Part shown: positions 29,701-37,876 of the stretch, piece after piece
Numbering within the stretch: position 1 is the first letter of the stretch
Layout of the letters: every line of letters begins with the position of its first letter
Source of the DNA: Aureibaculum sp. 2308TA14-22
GTDB taxonomy: Bacteria; Bacteroidota; Bacteroidia; Flavobacteriales; Flavobacteriaceae
Length of the DNA: 64,000 nucleotides
Reading direction: 5' to 3'
Assembly: GCF_040538665.1 (NCBI RefSeq)
Contig: NZ_JBEWXT010000001.1
Coordinates: 2,506,501-2,570,500 of the forward strand
Made by a program: the position numbers and the translations under genes
Notes under the pieces: generated by a model
Told to the model about the DNA's origin: nothing
What the model saw: only the letters and a program-made list of their open reading frames with translations
Databases searched by the model: none

Positions 29701-29842
29701 TACCCTTAATAATAATACTTACTCCTGGTAATGGGCCAGAATCATCCGTTACCTTACCAGTGATTGTTCTTTCTTGAGCATAAAGCAGGGAACCGCTAAA
29801 CATTACAAGAAAGAAACATAAATTGTAAAACTTACATTTCAT
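26702..29842 (-). CDS. SusC/RagA-family TonB-dependent outer-membrane transporter (3)
   Basis: 1046-residue TonB-dependent importer. Signal peptide ends at LLYAQ; regulatory-like domain with GPLPGVSIIIKGTTSG and DFDGNYSI; TonB-box-like EEVVVVAYG; plug with PLYVVDGIPI and TNGVVLVTTKKGKTG; barrel to the C-terminus. The signal peptide differs from those of the other two susC genes. Upstream, on the opposite strand, lies a fragment of another susC start. A membrane-bound AraC-type regulator gene is 244 nt upstream on the same strand and may control it. Confidence 0.95.
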   Translation of the reverse strand: MKCKFYNLCFFLVMFSGSLLYAQERTITGKVTDDSGPLPGVSIIIKGTTSGTDTDFDGNYSIEANTGDILVFSFVGMATQEVAVGSSSTINVIMKSDNLLEEVVVVAYGTSSKEALTGAVTQIKTEDIEKRSITNLSTAIEGASPGVIATASGQPGAGQSIRIRGFGSFTATNAPLYVVDGIPINGNLSSINPNDIDNITILKDASSTALYGNKATNGVVLVTTKKGKTGRGELSVNISTSIVDRSIPEYDRIDADDYYPVMWEALRNTSAIPGVSSQADLDAANQAASDGIFGILGYNPYNVPNDQIVGTNGQLNPNASLLYNDFDWEGAITRTGIRRTADISYQGRTENADYFASFGYLDEEGYITKSDFERFTARVNVNYQAKKWLKVGGNFAGGKSDSNQSNLGGNTSFRNAFRFTRQMGPIYPIYEHDPVTGAFVLDENGNRKFDLNDNRPSGASTGRHVVLERQLDVDFDEITNINLKTYADITLAEGLTLRTNLSYEEDNFYNTFFWNTIIGDGAPTGLGFRQFVRTRTVGFNQLLNYTKTFNEVHNFEVLGGHESQRLEIDDLNGTRRTQIAAGNLELINFVETTDLVSQRDEATDDSYFGRLNYNYDNKYFLSSSIRTDGSSRFTDEKRWGTFWSLGGSWSIDRENFISDVSWINQLKLRASYGELGNSRILKTVGGVLVADYYPAQATFALDNNNQSEPGIIRSSLGAPDLEWETSANFDVALEFGLFNRIRGSVEYYNKESQNLIFNVPVAFSDGADSKLQNIGTLFNRGIEVSLSADIIKSENFSWNININAATIQNEFTELPQGEIINGTKKLQVGKGLFDYWLRDWYGVDPSDGAGLYVADDPTASNVRTVDGVAVTTASSNAKFHYAGSAIPDLTGAITNEFKYKNFSLSTLFTYQIGGETLDLNYAGIMSAGTYGEAKHIDILDRWQQPGDITNVPRMDASSASQWDATSDRWLTDASNLNLRQANLAYTFNADVAEKIGLSYLRLYATAENIFSINARKGLNVQQQFNGNTSNVFTPSRIVSFGLNLKL

Positions 29843-29905
29843 AAATTGAATATTTGAGTTAATAAAAATTTAAAGAATGCCAAACAAAAAAGAATCAGGA
29901 AAAAC

Positions 29906-30009
29906 AATTAATTCAAATAATCTTCTTACACATGAAAACAAAGTTTAGTGGATTCTTTATTTTTTTAAGAAGTAAGTTATCCATCGACTTTATGTTCAGC
30001 ATTCAGTGA
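29906..30009 (+). pseudogene. Orphan 5' remnant of a susC gene (leader plus start codons)
   Basis: AATTAATTCAAATAAT (29906-29921) and, after 10 nt, ATGAAAACAAAGTTTAGTGG (29932 on) are identical to the leader and first seven codons of the second susC at 5241-5284. After that, similarity stops and the frame closes at 30009 after 25 residues. No promoter boxes like those of the full genes precede it. It faces away from the third susC, whose promoter region it overlaps. Best read as the stump of a deleted susC or a dispersed copy of the 5' element. Confidence 0.65.
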
Positions 30010-30086
30010 CAAATGAAGTTAAAATGTTAAATTTTGAAGGAAAGGCTTATAATATTTTTCTTAGCCGAAGTAGTATTACCTGAAAT

Positions 30087-31622
30087 TTACTTTGAAAACT
30101 GAATTTGCTTTTTTTCGTTAACATTGTTAATGAATTGTGAAGGTGTAATTCCGGTTTCTTCTTTAAAAGCTTTGTTGAATGTAACTTTATTATTATAACC
30201 AACATCATAAGCTACATCGATAATATTTAAACTATTATTACTATCGCTCTTAAATATCTCTAAGGCTTCTTGAATTCTAAACTTATTAATCAGGTTAAAA
30301 AAGTTCATATTGAAGTGTTCGTTAATAACTTGAGAAGCACTATGCCTGTTCGTTCCCAACTGTTCTGACAGAATTTCTAGATTAATATTATTTATTTTAT
30401 AGATTTTTTCTTCGTGTAATAATTTTAATAACTGTTCTTTTAACTCTTGCGACAAACTTTCTGTAAGTCCGGATTTTTTATATTTATTAAAAAACAATTC
30501 ACCTTTATAGTTAAGATGTTTCTTATTAAAAATATCTGGTTGAACATAAGCTTTATAGCCTACAAATAATATAAAAACAGACATTGAAATTAATTGCGGA
30601 TAAATCAAATAATTTACATAGGTAAATAAAGCCAAAATTGCTACATAGAATATATGCGAAAGCACATACGCTAAATTTAAAGTCGCAATATACCCTTTCC
30701 AATTGCTTATAGTTTCTCCATATAATTTGCTCTTCTTATCTTTAACATACATTCTGTAAATTAAAACTCCATAAATTAAAAGCGATAAGACTTTTATAAT
30801 TAACAAAAATTTAAGCATTGTTGGATCAAAAGCTTTTTCTCTATTTAATAATAGATGTAATTTTTCATCGGACGAGAGCAGATAATACCTAGTAAAGTAA
30901 GCAAAAAAGAAAATAAACGGCAACAAATGAAGTGCGTCTTTAAGTTTAAATTTATAGCCTTTAGTTACTCGCTTAAAATAAAAGTATAGTAATGGACCAT
31001 ATAAAAAATTAAAAGTGATTGTGGCATGAGCCGAATGCGGAACCAAGAACATCACATTTGTAATAAAAATACATACATGTAGTATAAAAAGTGAGCCAAG
31101 TAGTATGAACAGACTTATCAGTAAATTGGCAATACGATCAGAATTTTTCTTAAAATTTAGTATTAAAGCTAAAAATATGCCTATTAACCCTACGTAAAAA
31201 TATAAAACAAACCAGAAATTAAACATAGGTTTAAATTTCTTATCTAGAGTTTTAAATGCTTGCTCACCTCTTATTTTATCAAAGGAATTGTCATTAAGCA
31301 CATTTATGTTATGAGACTTTTTTATATACTTTTCAAGATAATTGCTTGCTTTTTCCGCATTGTTTAAATGACTGTAGCTAATTGCTAATATTTTTAAGTC
31401 TTCTTTGGATAAATCTGAATCCGTATTTTTGATTCTACTATAGGTGTCAATTATTTTTTGAGCATTTTGTTCATTAGCGGATGCTTGATTATAACCAAAA
31501 TATAAACTATCTATCAATTTTTTCTCTTTTAAAAAGCCAGAATTCTGATCTACAGAATTAGAAGAAAAACTACTGATATAAACGAACAAAAACAATATTT
31601 TAACCACCTTTACTATGGTCAT
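30087..31622 (-). CDS. Membrane-anchored AraC-family transcriptional regulator
   Basis: 511 residues. An N-terminal hydrophobic segment is followed by a periplasmic-looking helical region (about 25-130, possibly TPR-like), then about seven transmembrane segments (about 135-360), then a C-terminal AraC DNA-binding domain (about 400-500). The last has two helix-turn-helix units: LEILSEQLGTNRHSASQVIN and the conserved IIDVAYDVGYNNKVTFNKAFKEETGITPSQF. It probably senses a signal at the membrane and regulates genes; the adjacent downstream susC/susD pair is the obvious candidate target, by position only. Confidence 0.85.
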   Translation of the reverse strand: MTIVKVVKILFLFVYISSFSSNSVDQNSGFLKEKKLIDSLYFGYNQASANEQNAQKIIDTYSRIKNTDSDLSKEDLKILAISYSHLNNAEKASNYLEKYIKKSHNINVLNDNSFDKIRGEQAFKTLDKKFKPMFNFWFVLYFYVGLIGIFLALILNFKKNSDRIANLLISLFILLGSLFILHVCIFITNVMFLVPHSAHATITFNFLYGPLLYFYFKRVTKGYKFKLKDALHLLPFIFFFAYFTRYYLLSSDEKLHLLLNREKAFDPTMLKFLLIIKVLSLLIYGVLIYRMYVKDKKSKLYGETISNWKGYIATLNLAYVLSHIFYVAILALFTYVNYLIYPQLISMSVFILFVGYKAYVQPDIFNKKHLNYKGELFFNKYKKSGLTESLSQELKEQLLKLLHEEKIYKINNINLEILSEQLGTNRHSASQVINEHFNMNFFNLINKFRIQEALEIFKSDSNNSLNIIDVAYDVGYNNKVTFNKAFKEETGITPSQFINNVNEKKQIQFSK

Positions 31623-31876
31623 AAGACAAGATCGATTATTTGAATTATTATTAGTTAGCTTAAAATTAGGCGTAAAAATTGCATTATCTGTTAATAGTTC
31701 GTTAAAAAAAGTCTTAAAACGTAAGTGCCGATAATATTTTACTACTTACATGAATTAGACTTACCTATTAATGTTAATTTCTTGTTTATAAGTTACAAAT
31801 TCTTAAATAGTTGAACTGTAATTAATTAGTAATTTTAACGTTAAAGGAATAGTCAATCTCCCAATATTAAAAAATC

Positions 31877-32200
31877 ATGATATTATTTTCCCGATTTTTA
31901 ATTCCAAAAAACTATACGGGTTTAGCCATATATCCGTTTATTTTTTTAAAAAATAAATCATTATCCAATAACTGGGTACTAATTAATCATGAACGCATCC
32001 ATTTAAAACAACAATTGGAGCTACTTTGGGTATTCTTTTTTATCTGGTACACTACTGAGTTCTTACTTCGATTAATTTGGTTAAGGAACTGGAACGAAGC
32101 TTACAAGAATATAAGTTTTGAAAAAGAAGCTTATGAAAACGAAGGGAATCCCAATTACCTCAACCAAAGAAAATTTTGGTCTTTTTTAAATTATTTATAG
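31877..32200 (+). CDS. Small conserved protein with an HExxH-type motif
   Basis: 107 residues, no assigned function. LINHERIHLKQQLELLW at about residues 36-52 contains His-Glu-x-x-His, the zinc-site motif of many metallopeptidases (as in BlaR1/M56 proteins), followed by a hydrophobic helix (LLWVFFFIWYTTEFLLRLIW) and a tail with FEKEAYENEGNPNYL. The Glu in that tail could be a third metal ligand, as in gluzincin-type folds. I recall similar small proteins in many Flavobacteriaceae. Starts with ATG after a long divergent spacer; its own short transcription unit before icmF. Confidence 0.75.
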   Translation: MILFSRFLIPKNYTGLAIYPFIFLKNKSLSNNWVLINHERIHLKQQLELLWVFFFIWYTTEFLLRLIWLRNWNEAYKNISFEKEAYENEGNPNYLNQRKFWSFLNYL

Positions 32201-32308
32201 AAACGTAATTTTCTTATCACTTACAATTATAAAATTCTCAATACTTTAATCATTCGGCTTTATAATTAAATTAATCGTAAATTGCATGGTCAAAACGAAT
32301 GGTTTAAA

Positions 32309-35300
32309 ATGGAATTGATAAAAGCCTATACACCCAAAAATAAAATAAGAATTGTAACAGCTGCCTCATTATTTGACGGACATGATGCCGCTATAAATAT
32401 AATGCGTAGGATTATTCAGGCTACTGGTGTAGAGGTAATCCATTTAGGTCATGATAGAAGCGTAGAAGAGGTAGTAAATACAGCTATACAAGAGGATGCT
32501 AATGCCATAGCAATGACTTCCTACCAAGGTGGACATAACGAGTACTTTAAATACATGTTCGATTTGCTCCAAGAAAAAAATGCTTCTCAAATTAAAATTT
32601 TCGGTGGAGGTGGTGGAGTTATTTTACCCGAAGAAATCAAGGAATTGATGGAATATGGAATTGCCCGAATCTATTCACCTGACGATGGTAGAAAAATGGG
32701 TCTTCAGGGCATGATTAACGATATGGTGGAGCAATGTGATGGAGGCCCCTCCCTAGCCCTCCCCAAAGGGGAGGGAATATTAGAACTCGTTAAAAGTAAA
32801 GATGTAAATACGATTGCCAGATTGATTACTTTGGCTGAAAATGATTATGATTCTTTCACAACTATTTTTTCCCCTTCGGGGAAATTAAAAGGGACCTGTC
32901 CTGTTCTCGGTATTACGGGTACTGGCGGTGCTGGGAAATCATCGTTGGTTGATGAATTGGTAAGGCGTTTTTTGTCCGATTTTGAGAATAAAACACTTGG
33001 AATAATTTCTGTTGATCCTTCTAAAAGAAAAACAGGCGGAGCATTATTGGGAGATAGAATTAGAATGAATTCCATTAAAAACGACCGCGTTTATATGCGT
33101 TCATTGGCAACACGGCAATCAAATTTATCACTATCCAAAAATGTTTCTGATGCAATTGACATATTAAAAATAGCTGAATTTGACCTCATTATTTTAGAGA
33201 CTTCTGGTATTGGGCAATCGGGTACGGAAATTATTGAGCATTCTGATGTTGCTTTGTATGTAATGACTCCTGAATACGGTGCGGCAACCCAATTGGAAAA
33301 AATCGACATGATCGATTATGCGGATATAGTTGCCCTTAATAAATTTGATAAACGTGGAGCATTAGATGCTTTACGCGATGTAAAAAAACAATATCAGCGA
33401 AATCATAACCTTTGGGAAAGTAATCCCGAGTCTATGCCCGTTTTTGGCACAATTGCTTCTCAATTTAACGATCCGGGAACAAATTCTTTGTACAGAGCCA
33501 TTATTGATAAGTTGAATGAAAAAACAGATATAAACCTAAAAAGCACATTTAAAATAACCGATGAAATGTCGGAAAAACAGTTCATTATTCCACCGAAACG
33601 GACACGTTATCTTTCTGAAATTACCGATACTAATCGCAATTATAATCAGTCGAGTATTGAACAAAAGGAAATTGCTCAAAAATTGTATGGTATTTATAAG
33701 ACGGTTTGTTCTGTGTGCGATGTTAGTGCTTTGGATAACAATCAAGATTTTATTACGGAAAATGGTTTGGACGAAAACGTTCTATTAAAAATACCTCTCG
33801 ACTCCGCTCGAGGTGACAACCATGTGGATTTATTACAACTTCTTTTAAAAGAATTTGTTCGAATTAAAAAAGAGCTAACGCCAAAAAATTGGGAAATAAT
33901 CTTAGCTTGGGAAGCAAAAAAACAATCTTACAAAAATCCTGTTTATACTTTTAAAGTTCGTGATAAGGAAATAAAAATAGATACGTATTCTGAATCGTTG
34001 TCACATTTACAAATTCCAAAAATTGCCTTGCCAAAATATGAAGCTTGGGGAGATGTTTTGCTTTGGAATTTACAAGAAAATGTTCCAGGCGAATTTCCTT
34101 TTACTTCAGGTATTTATCCGTTTAAACGGACTGGCGAAGACCCTACACGGATGTTTGCTGGCGAAGGCGGCCCAGAACGTACTAACCGACGATTTCATTA
34201 TGTGAGTTTAGATATGGAAGCTAAGCGTTTGTCTACTGCTTTTGATTCGGTTACCTTATATGGAAACGATCCTGATCTACGTCCTGATATATACGGAAAA
34301 ATTGGTAATGCCGGTGTTTCCATTTGCTGTTTAGACGATGCCAAAAAACTGTATTCTGGCTTTGAATTGACCAACCCAATGACTTCGGTTTCCATGACTA
34401 TTAACGGTCCAGCACCGATACTATTAGGGTTTTTTATGAACGCTGCTATTGATCAGGAATGTGAAAAATATATCAGAGCAGAAGGTTTAAAAAAGGAAGT
34501 TGAGAAAAAGATTAATGCCATTTACGAAAAGAAAGGTATTCAAAGACCTCAATATCAAGGAGAACTCCCTGAAGGTAACAGCGGATTAGGTTTATTGTTA
34601 TTAGGTGTTACTGGAGATCAGGTTTTACAAGATGATATATACCAAAAAATTAAGTTAGATACTATTGCTAAAGTGCGAGGTACTGTCCAAGCAGATATTT
34701 TAAAAGAAGACCAAGCACAAAATACCTGTATTTTTTCAACGGAATTTGCATTGCGATTGATGGGTGATGTGCAGCAGTATTTTATTGAAAATAAAGTTCG
34801 GAATTTTTATTCTGTCTCTATTTCTGGTTATCATATTGCTGAAGCTGGTGCAAATCCTATCTCGCAATTGGCATTTACCTTGTCAAATGGTTTTACCTAT
34901 GTAGAGTATTATTTATCTCGTGGAATGGACATTGACAAATTCGGACCAAATCTATCTTTCTTTTTCTCCAACGGCATTGACCCAGAATATGCTGTAATTG
35001 GTCGGGTTGCTCGTAAAATTTGGGCGAAAGCCATGAAATTAAAATATGGAGCTAACCCAAGAGCTCAAATGTTAAAATACCATATCCAAACTTCTGGGAG
35101 ATCGTTGCATGCTCAAGAAATTGATTTTAATGATATAAGGACCACATTACAGGCATTGTATGCCATTTATGACAATTGCAATAGCCTTCATACCAATGCT
35201 TATGACGAGGCTATTACAACTCCAACAGAAGAATCGGTACGTAGAGCAATGGCTATTCAATTGATTATTAACAAGGAATTAGGCTTAACAAAAAATGAAA

Positions 35301-35776
35301 ACCCTATTCAAGGTGCATTTATTATTGAGGAATTGACTGATTTAGTTGAAGAAGCCGTTTACGCTGAATTTGATAGAATTACTGATAGAGGTGGTGTTTT
35401 AGGAGCTATGGAAACCATGTATCAACGTTCTAAAATTCAAGAAGAAAGTTTGTATTACGAAACCTTGAAGCACAATGGTGATTTCCCAATTATTGGAGTA
35501 AATACATTTTTAAGCAGTAAAGGCTCTCCAACTATTTTACCTCAGGAAGTTATTAGAGCTACTGAAAAAGAAAAAAAATATCAAATTGAAGTAGTTAAAA
35601 ACCTGAATAAGGGTAATGCTGACAAATCTGAAGTACAGCTTAAGCTACTACAAGAAAAAGCGATTAAAAACGAGAATATTTTTGAACAATTGATGGAAGC
35701 TACCAAAATTTGCTCTTTAGGTCAAATTACCCATGCTCTCTTTGAAGTTGGTGGAGAGTACCGCAGAAATATGTAG
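32309..35776 (+). CDS. icmF: Fused isobutyryl-CoA mutase IcmF (B12 domain, G-protein chaperone, mutase)
   Basis: Coenzyme-B12 mutase interconverting isobutyryl-CoA and n-butyryl-CoA (or related acyl-CoAs), with its GTPase chaperone fused. 1155 residues from the ATG at 32309; the start at 32282 is a TTG and adds nine residues not expected in the family. Order: B12-binding domain at about 1-135 ([20 protein letters not shown]), P-loop GTPase at about 195-420 ([16 protein letters not shown]), linker, then the TIM-barrel mutase domain at about 560-1155 ([19 protein letters not shown]). Two short segments, residues 145-156 and 496-505, are encoded by palindromic repeats that look inserted. Some substrate ambiguity with methylmalonyl-CoA-like mutases remains. 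Confidence 0.92.
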   Translation: MELIKAYTPKNKIRIVTAASLFDGHDAAINIMRRIIQATGVEVIHLGHDRSVEEVVNTAIQEDANAIAMTSYQGGHNEYFKYMFDLLQEKNASQIKIFGGGGGVILPEEIKELMEYGIARIYSPDDGRKMGLQGMINDMVEQCDGGPSLALPKGEGILELVKSKDVNTIARLITLAENDYDSFTTIFSPSGKLKGTCPVLGITGTGGAGKSSLVDELVRRFLSDFENKTLGIISVDPSKRKTGGALLGDRIRMNSIKNDRVYMRSLATRQSNLSLSKNVSDAIDILKIAEFDLIILETSGIGQSGTEIIEHSDVALYVMTPEYGAATQLEKIDMIDYADIVALNKFDKRGALDALRDVKKQYQRNHNLWESNPESMPVFGTIASQFNDPGTNSLYRAIIDKLNEKTDINLKSTFKITDEMSEKQFIIPPKRTRYLSEITDTNRNYNQSSIEQKEIAQKLYGIYKTVCSVCDVSALDNNQDFITENGLDENVLLKIPLDSARGDNHVDLLQLLLKEFVRIKKELTPKNWEIILAWEAKKQSYKNPVYTFKVRDKEIKIDTYSESLSHLQIPKIALPKYEAWGDVLLWNLQENVPGEFPFTSGIYPFKRTGEDPTRMFAGEGGPERTNRRFHYVSLDMEAKRLSTAFDSVTLYGNDPDLRPDIYGKIGNAGVSICCLDDAKKLYSGFELTNPMTSVSMTINGPAPILLGFFMNAAIDQECEKYIRAEGLKKEVEKKINAIYEKKGIQRPQYQGELPEGNSGLGLLLLGVTGDQVLQDDIYQKIKLDTIAKVRGTVQADILKEDQAQNTCIFSTEFALRLMGDVQQYFIENKVRNFYSVSISGYHIAEAGANPISQLAFTLSNGFTYVEYYLSRGMDIDKFGPNLSFFFSNGIDPEYAVIGRVARKIWAKAMKLKYGANPRAQMLKYHIQTSGRSLHAQEIDFNDIRTTLQALYAIYDNCNSLHTNAYDEAITTPTEESVRRAMAIQLIINKELGLTKNENPIQGAFIIEELTDLVEEAVYAEFDRITDRGGVLGAMETMYQRSKIQEESLYYETLKHNGDFPIIGVNTFLSSKGSPTILPQEVIRATEKEKKYQIEVVKNLNKGNADKSEVQLKLLQEKAIKNENIFEQLMEATKICSLGQITHALFEVGGEYRRNM
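32741..32775 (+). repeat. GC-rich interspersed palindrome inside icmF
   Basis: Arms CCCTCCCC (32757-32764) and GGGGAGGG (32768-32775) flank AAA, preceded by GGAGGCCCCTCCCTAG. The block is far richer in G+C than the gene around it and encodes icmF residues 145-156 in frame. Similar blocks lie between genes at 58277-58298 and, decayed, at 12843 and 61376. Confidence 0.75.
33794..33823 (+). repeat. Second, different palindrome inside icmF
   Basis: CTCGA (33797-33801) and TCGAG (33808-33812) bracket CTCCGC, followed by GTGACAAC. It encodes icmF residues 496-505 ([10 protein letters not shown]) in frame, in the GTPase-mutase linker. I recall near-identical CTCGACTxCGCTCGAG elements followed by GTGACA as dispersed repeats in flavobacterial genomes; that recollection is not checked here. 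Confidence 0.7.
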
Positions 35777-35794
35777 AAAAAAGAGTTTAGATAA

Positions 35795-36808
35795 ATGAAT
35801 GCTTTATTAAATTTTATTAGAGAAAAAGATCTTTCTGGTTTTGAACATCATCTATCAAAATCTGACGAACTAGTTAAAAATATCAATTCAATTAATAAAG
35901 AGTATTATTCTGATTGGTTCCCTGGGATTGGATTTACACTGTTACAAATTGTTTCCTTTGTTAATCCGCTATTCGCTAATTTTTTATTAGAAAAGGGGGC
36001 GAAGCACGATATATTTTCTGCGGCGGCACTAGGAAAGTTTGAACTAGCGAAAAAAATTGCAAAGAGGAACCCTTCATTATTAAATATACCAATAGGTGGT
36101 TTTTATCCTATTCAATTTGCAATGTCATCGCCAACTATTTTTGAGTTTTTTTTAGAAATAGGAGAGTCTCCAGAAAGAGTATTAACAAGATTAGGTTGGT
36201 TTGATTGGGAAGATAACGCTATAAATAATAATCTTTCAGAATGGAAAATAATTCATATGGCGGCCTTAGGACGAAGATATCATGACAATTTAGAAATTGC
36301 TCGAATTCTATTAAAACATGGAGCCAACTTAAGTGCTTCATCTTTGCCCTTTGGGGAGTCTGCACTCCATATAGCAGCAATTTATAACAATCCAGAATTT
36401 ATCGATTTTATGATCTCAAATGGGGTTGACGTAGATATAAAGACTTTGGGAGTTAAACAAACTAAAAATCATAAAAATTTGTTTAACACATCTTATTTTG
36501 AGCCATTTATTTCATCATCGGAAAAAACACCACTTATGCTTGCGTCTGGTGAAGGGCAAATTAAAGCAGCTAAAGTTTTATTGAAGCTTGGAGCGGATCC
36601 AAATAAAAAAGATTCTCTAGGTTTTACATCTCTTCATTATGCTGCTGGAAATTTTTGGGAAGAACGTTTAGATATAGTTAAATTACTCATAAATCATGAT
36701 GCTAATCCTTATGTAATTGACGTTGAGGGAAGAACCCCTTCTGACATTGCCCAATTAAAGAATTATAAGAATGTATCTAAATTTTTAGATAAACACTCTA
36801 TTACTTGA
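35795..36808 (+). CDS. Ankyrin-repeat protein
   Basis: 337 residues built mainly of ankyrin repeats. Clear repeat units appear at about 145-180 (IIHMAALGRR... ILLKHGANL), 182-210 (ALHIAAIYNNPEFIDFMISNGVD), 243-275 (PLMLASGEGQIKAAKVLLKLGADP) and 277-310 (TSLHYAAGN... LLINHDANP); earlier parts are more degenerate. No signal peptide, so probably a cytoplasmic protein-protein interaction scaffold. It follows icmF by 18 nt on the same strand and could be co-transcribed, but no functional link is established. Confidence 0.85.
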   Translation: MNALLNFIREKDLSGFEHHLSKSDELVKNINSINKEYYSDWFPGIGFTLLQIVSFVNPLFANFLLEKGAKHDIFSAAALGKFELAKKIAKRNPSLLNIPIGGFYPIQFAMSSPTIFEFFLEIGESPERVLTRLGWFDWEDNAINNNLSEWKIIHMAALGRRYHDNLEIARILLKHGANLSASSLPFGESALHIAAIYNNPEFIDFMISNGVDVDIKTLGVKQTKNHKNLFNTSYFEPFISSSEKTPLMLASGEGQIKAAKVLLKLGADPNKKDSLGFTSLHYAAGNFWEERLDIVKLLINHDANPYVIDVEGRTPSDIAQLKNYKNVSKFLDKHSIT

Positions 36809-36822
36809 TAGTTAGTTGAGGC

Positions 36823-36843
36823 AAGACCATTGCGGTTTTTTTT
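36823..36843 (+). terminator. Weak terminator after the ankyrin gene
   Basis: AAGACC and GGTTTT can pair around ATTGC, followed by a run of T. The stem is only six pairs with one wobble. The rest of the 249-nt spacer to the MscS gene shows no gene; a TATTTTTTG box (one base too long) lies before the MscS start. Confidence 0.35.
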
Positions 36844-37057
36844 AATGATACTCTTCTCACAGTTTTGGAATAATATAGGATAAATATATGAGTATAAGGT
36901 AATTGAAACCAGCCGTTGATAAAGATGAAACAATTCTATGTCCTACCTCAGCACGCTCTTAGCCAGTATTAAAATTTCATAACCTTATTCTGACGTTGTT
37001 ATCAAAATTGTTATTTTTTGTAAATTACACCCTTTAAAATACCTTATAGATTTATCA

Positions 37058-37876
37058 ATGGAAAAATTCAATGAATACCTAAATATAGCCCAAGAGAAAA
37101 TAGTCTTTTTTGCACCTAAAATTTTATTGGCACTTGCCATATTGTGGATAGGGTTTAAAATCATAAAAAAATTAGTTAAACTATTTGAATTAGCTCTTGA
37201 AAAAAGCGGAATGTCAGCCAATATTCGGCCATTTTTAATGTCAATAGTAAGTGTAGCTTTAAAAATATTATTACTAATAGTTGTGGCTGGTATTGTCGGA
37301 TTAGAACTCACAATTTTTGCCACTATTATTGCGGCATCGGTATTTGCTATTGGAATGTCATTACAAGGTAGTTTGGGGAATTTTGCATCTGGGCTTATTG
37401 TATTATCCTTAAAACCTTACAAGGTTGGTGATTGGATTCAAATTGACGACAAATTTGGCAAAGTTGAAGAAATTGGTGTTTTTAATACCATAATTATTTC
37501 ACCAGGTAATAAAACGTTGATTATCCCTAATTCAAAAATAACCGATGATGTGGTTACCAATTATTCAGAAAAAGGAATGATTCGATTGGAAATTGACGTA
37601 ACCATGCCTTATGAAGAGAGTTTCCCTAAAATTAAAAAGATTATCAGTGATGCTTTATCAACTATCCCGCTTATTTTAAAAGACCCTCAACCCGAAATAG
37701 GTATTGAAAACTTTGATAGCCATACCGTACAAATAGCTGTTAGGCCTTATACTAAACCCGATGATTATTGGGAAGTTATTTTTTCTGCACATGAGCATAT
37801 AAAAAAGGCATTTAGTGAACATAAAATCAAAGTTGCTTACTCTGAAGGTGTTGAGTTTGGTTCTATTGGTGAGTAG
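37058..37876 (+). CDS. Small-conductance mechanosensitive channel (MscS family)
   Basis: 272 residues, the size of E. coli MscS. Three transmembrane segments lie in the first 120 residues; the pore helix and beta-domain junction read GMSLQGSLGNFASGLIVL then LKPYKVGDWI, the MscS signature with alternating Gly and Ala/Ser. The beta domain contains NTIIISPGNKTLIIPNSKI. It opens under membrane tension to release solutes during hypo-osmotic shock. Its 3' end overlaps the convergent MFS gene by 14 nt. Confidence 0.93.
   Translation: MEKFNEYLNIAQEKIVFFAPKILLALAILWIGFKIIKKLVKLFELALEKSGMSANIRPFLMSIVSVALKILLLIVVAGIVGLELTIFATIIAASVFAIGMSLQGSLGNFASGLIVLSLKPYKVGDWIQIDDKFGKVEEIGVFNTIIISPGNKTLIIPNSKITDDVVTNYSEKGMIRLEIDVTMPYEESFPKIKKIISDALSTIPLILKDPQPEIGIENFDSHTVQIAVRPYTKPDDYWEVIFSAHEHIKKAFSEHKIKVAYSEGVEFGSIGE

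Noticed and set aside
35795-36808. Ankyrin protein as a secreted effector or toxin
   Set aside because: No signal peptide, no partner immunity gene and no toxin domain; only ankyrin repeats are visible.
36985-37323. 112-residue minus-strand open frame over the MscS gene
   Set aside because: It lies antisense to a well-supported channel gene and has no motif; similar antisense frames over icmF, the GH13 genes and rho were discarded for the same reason.
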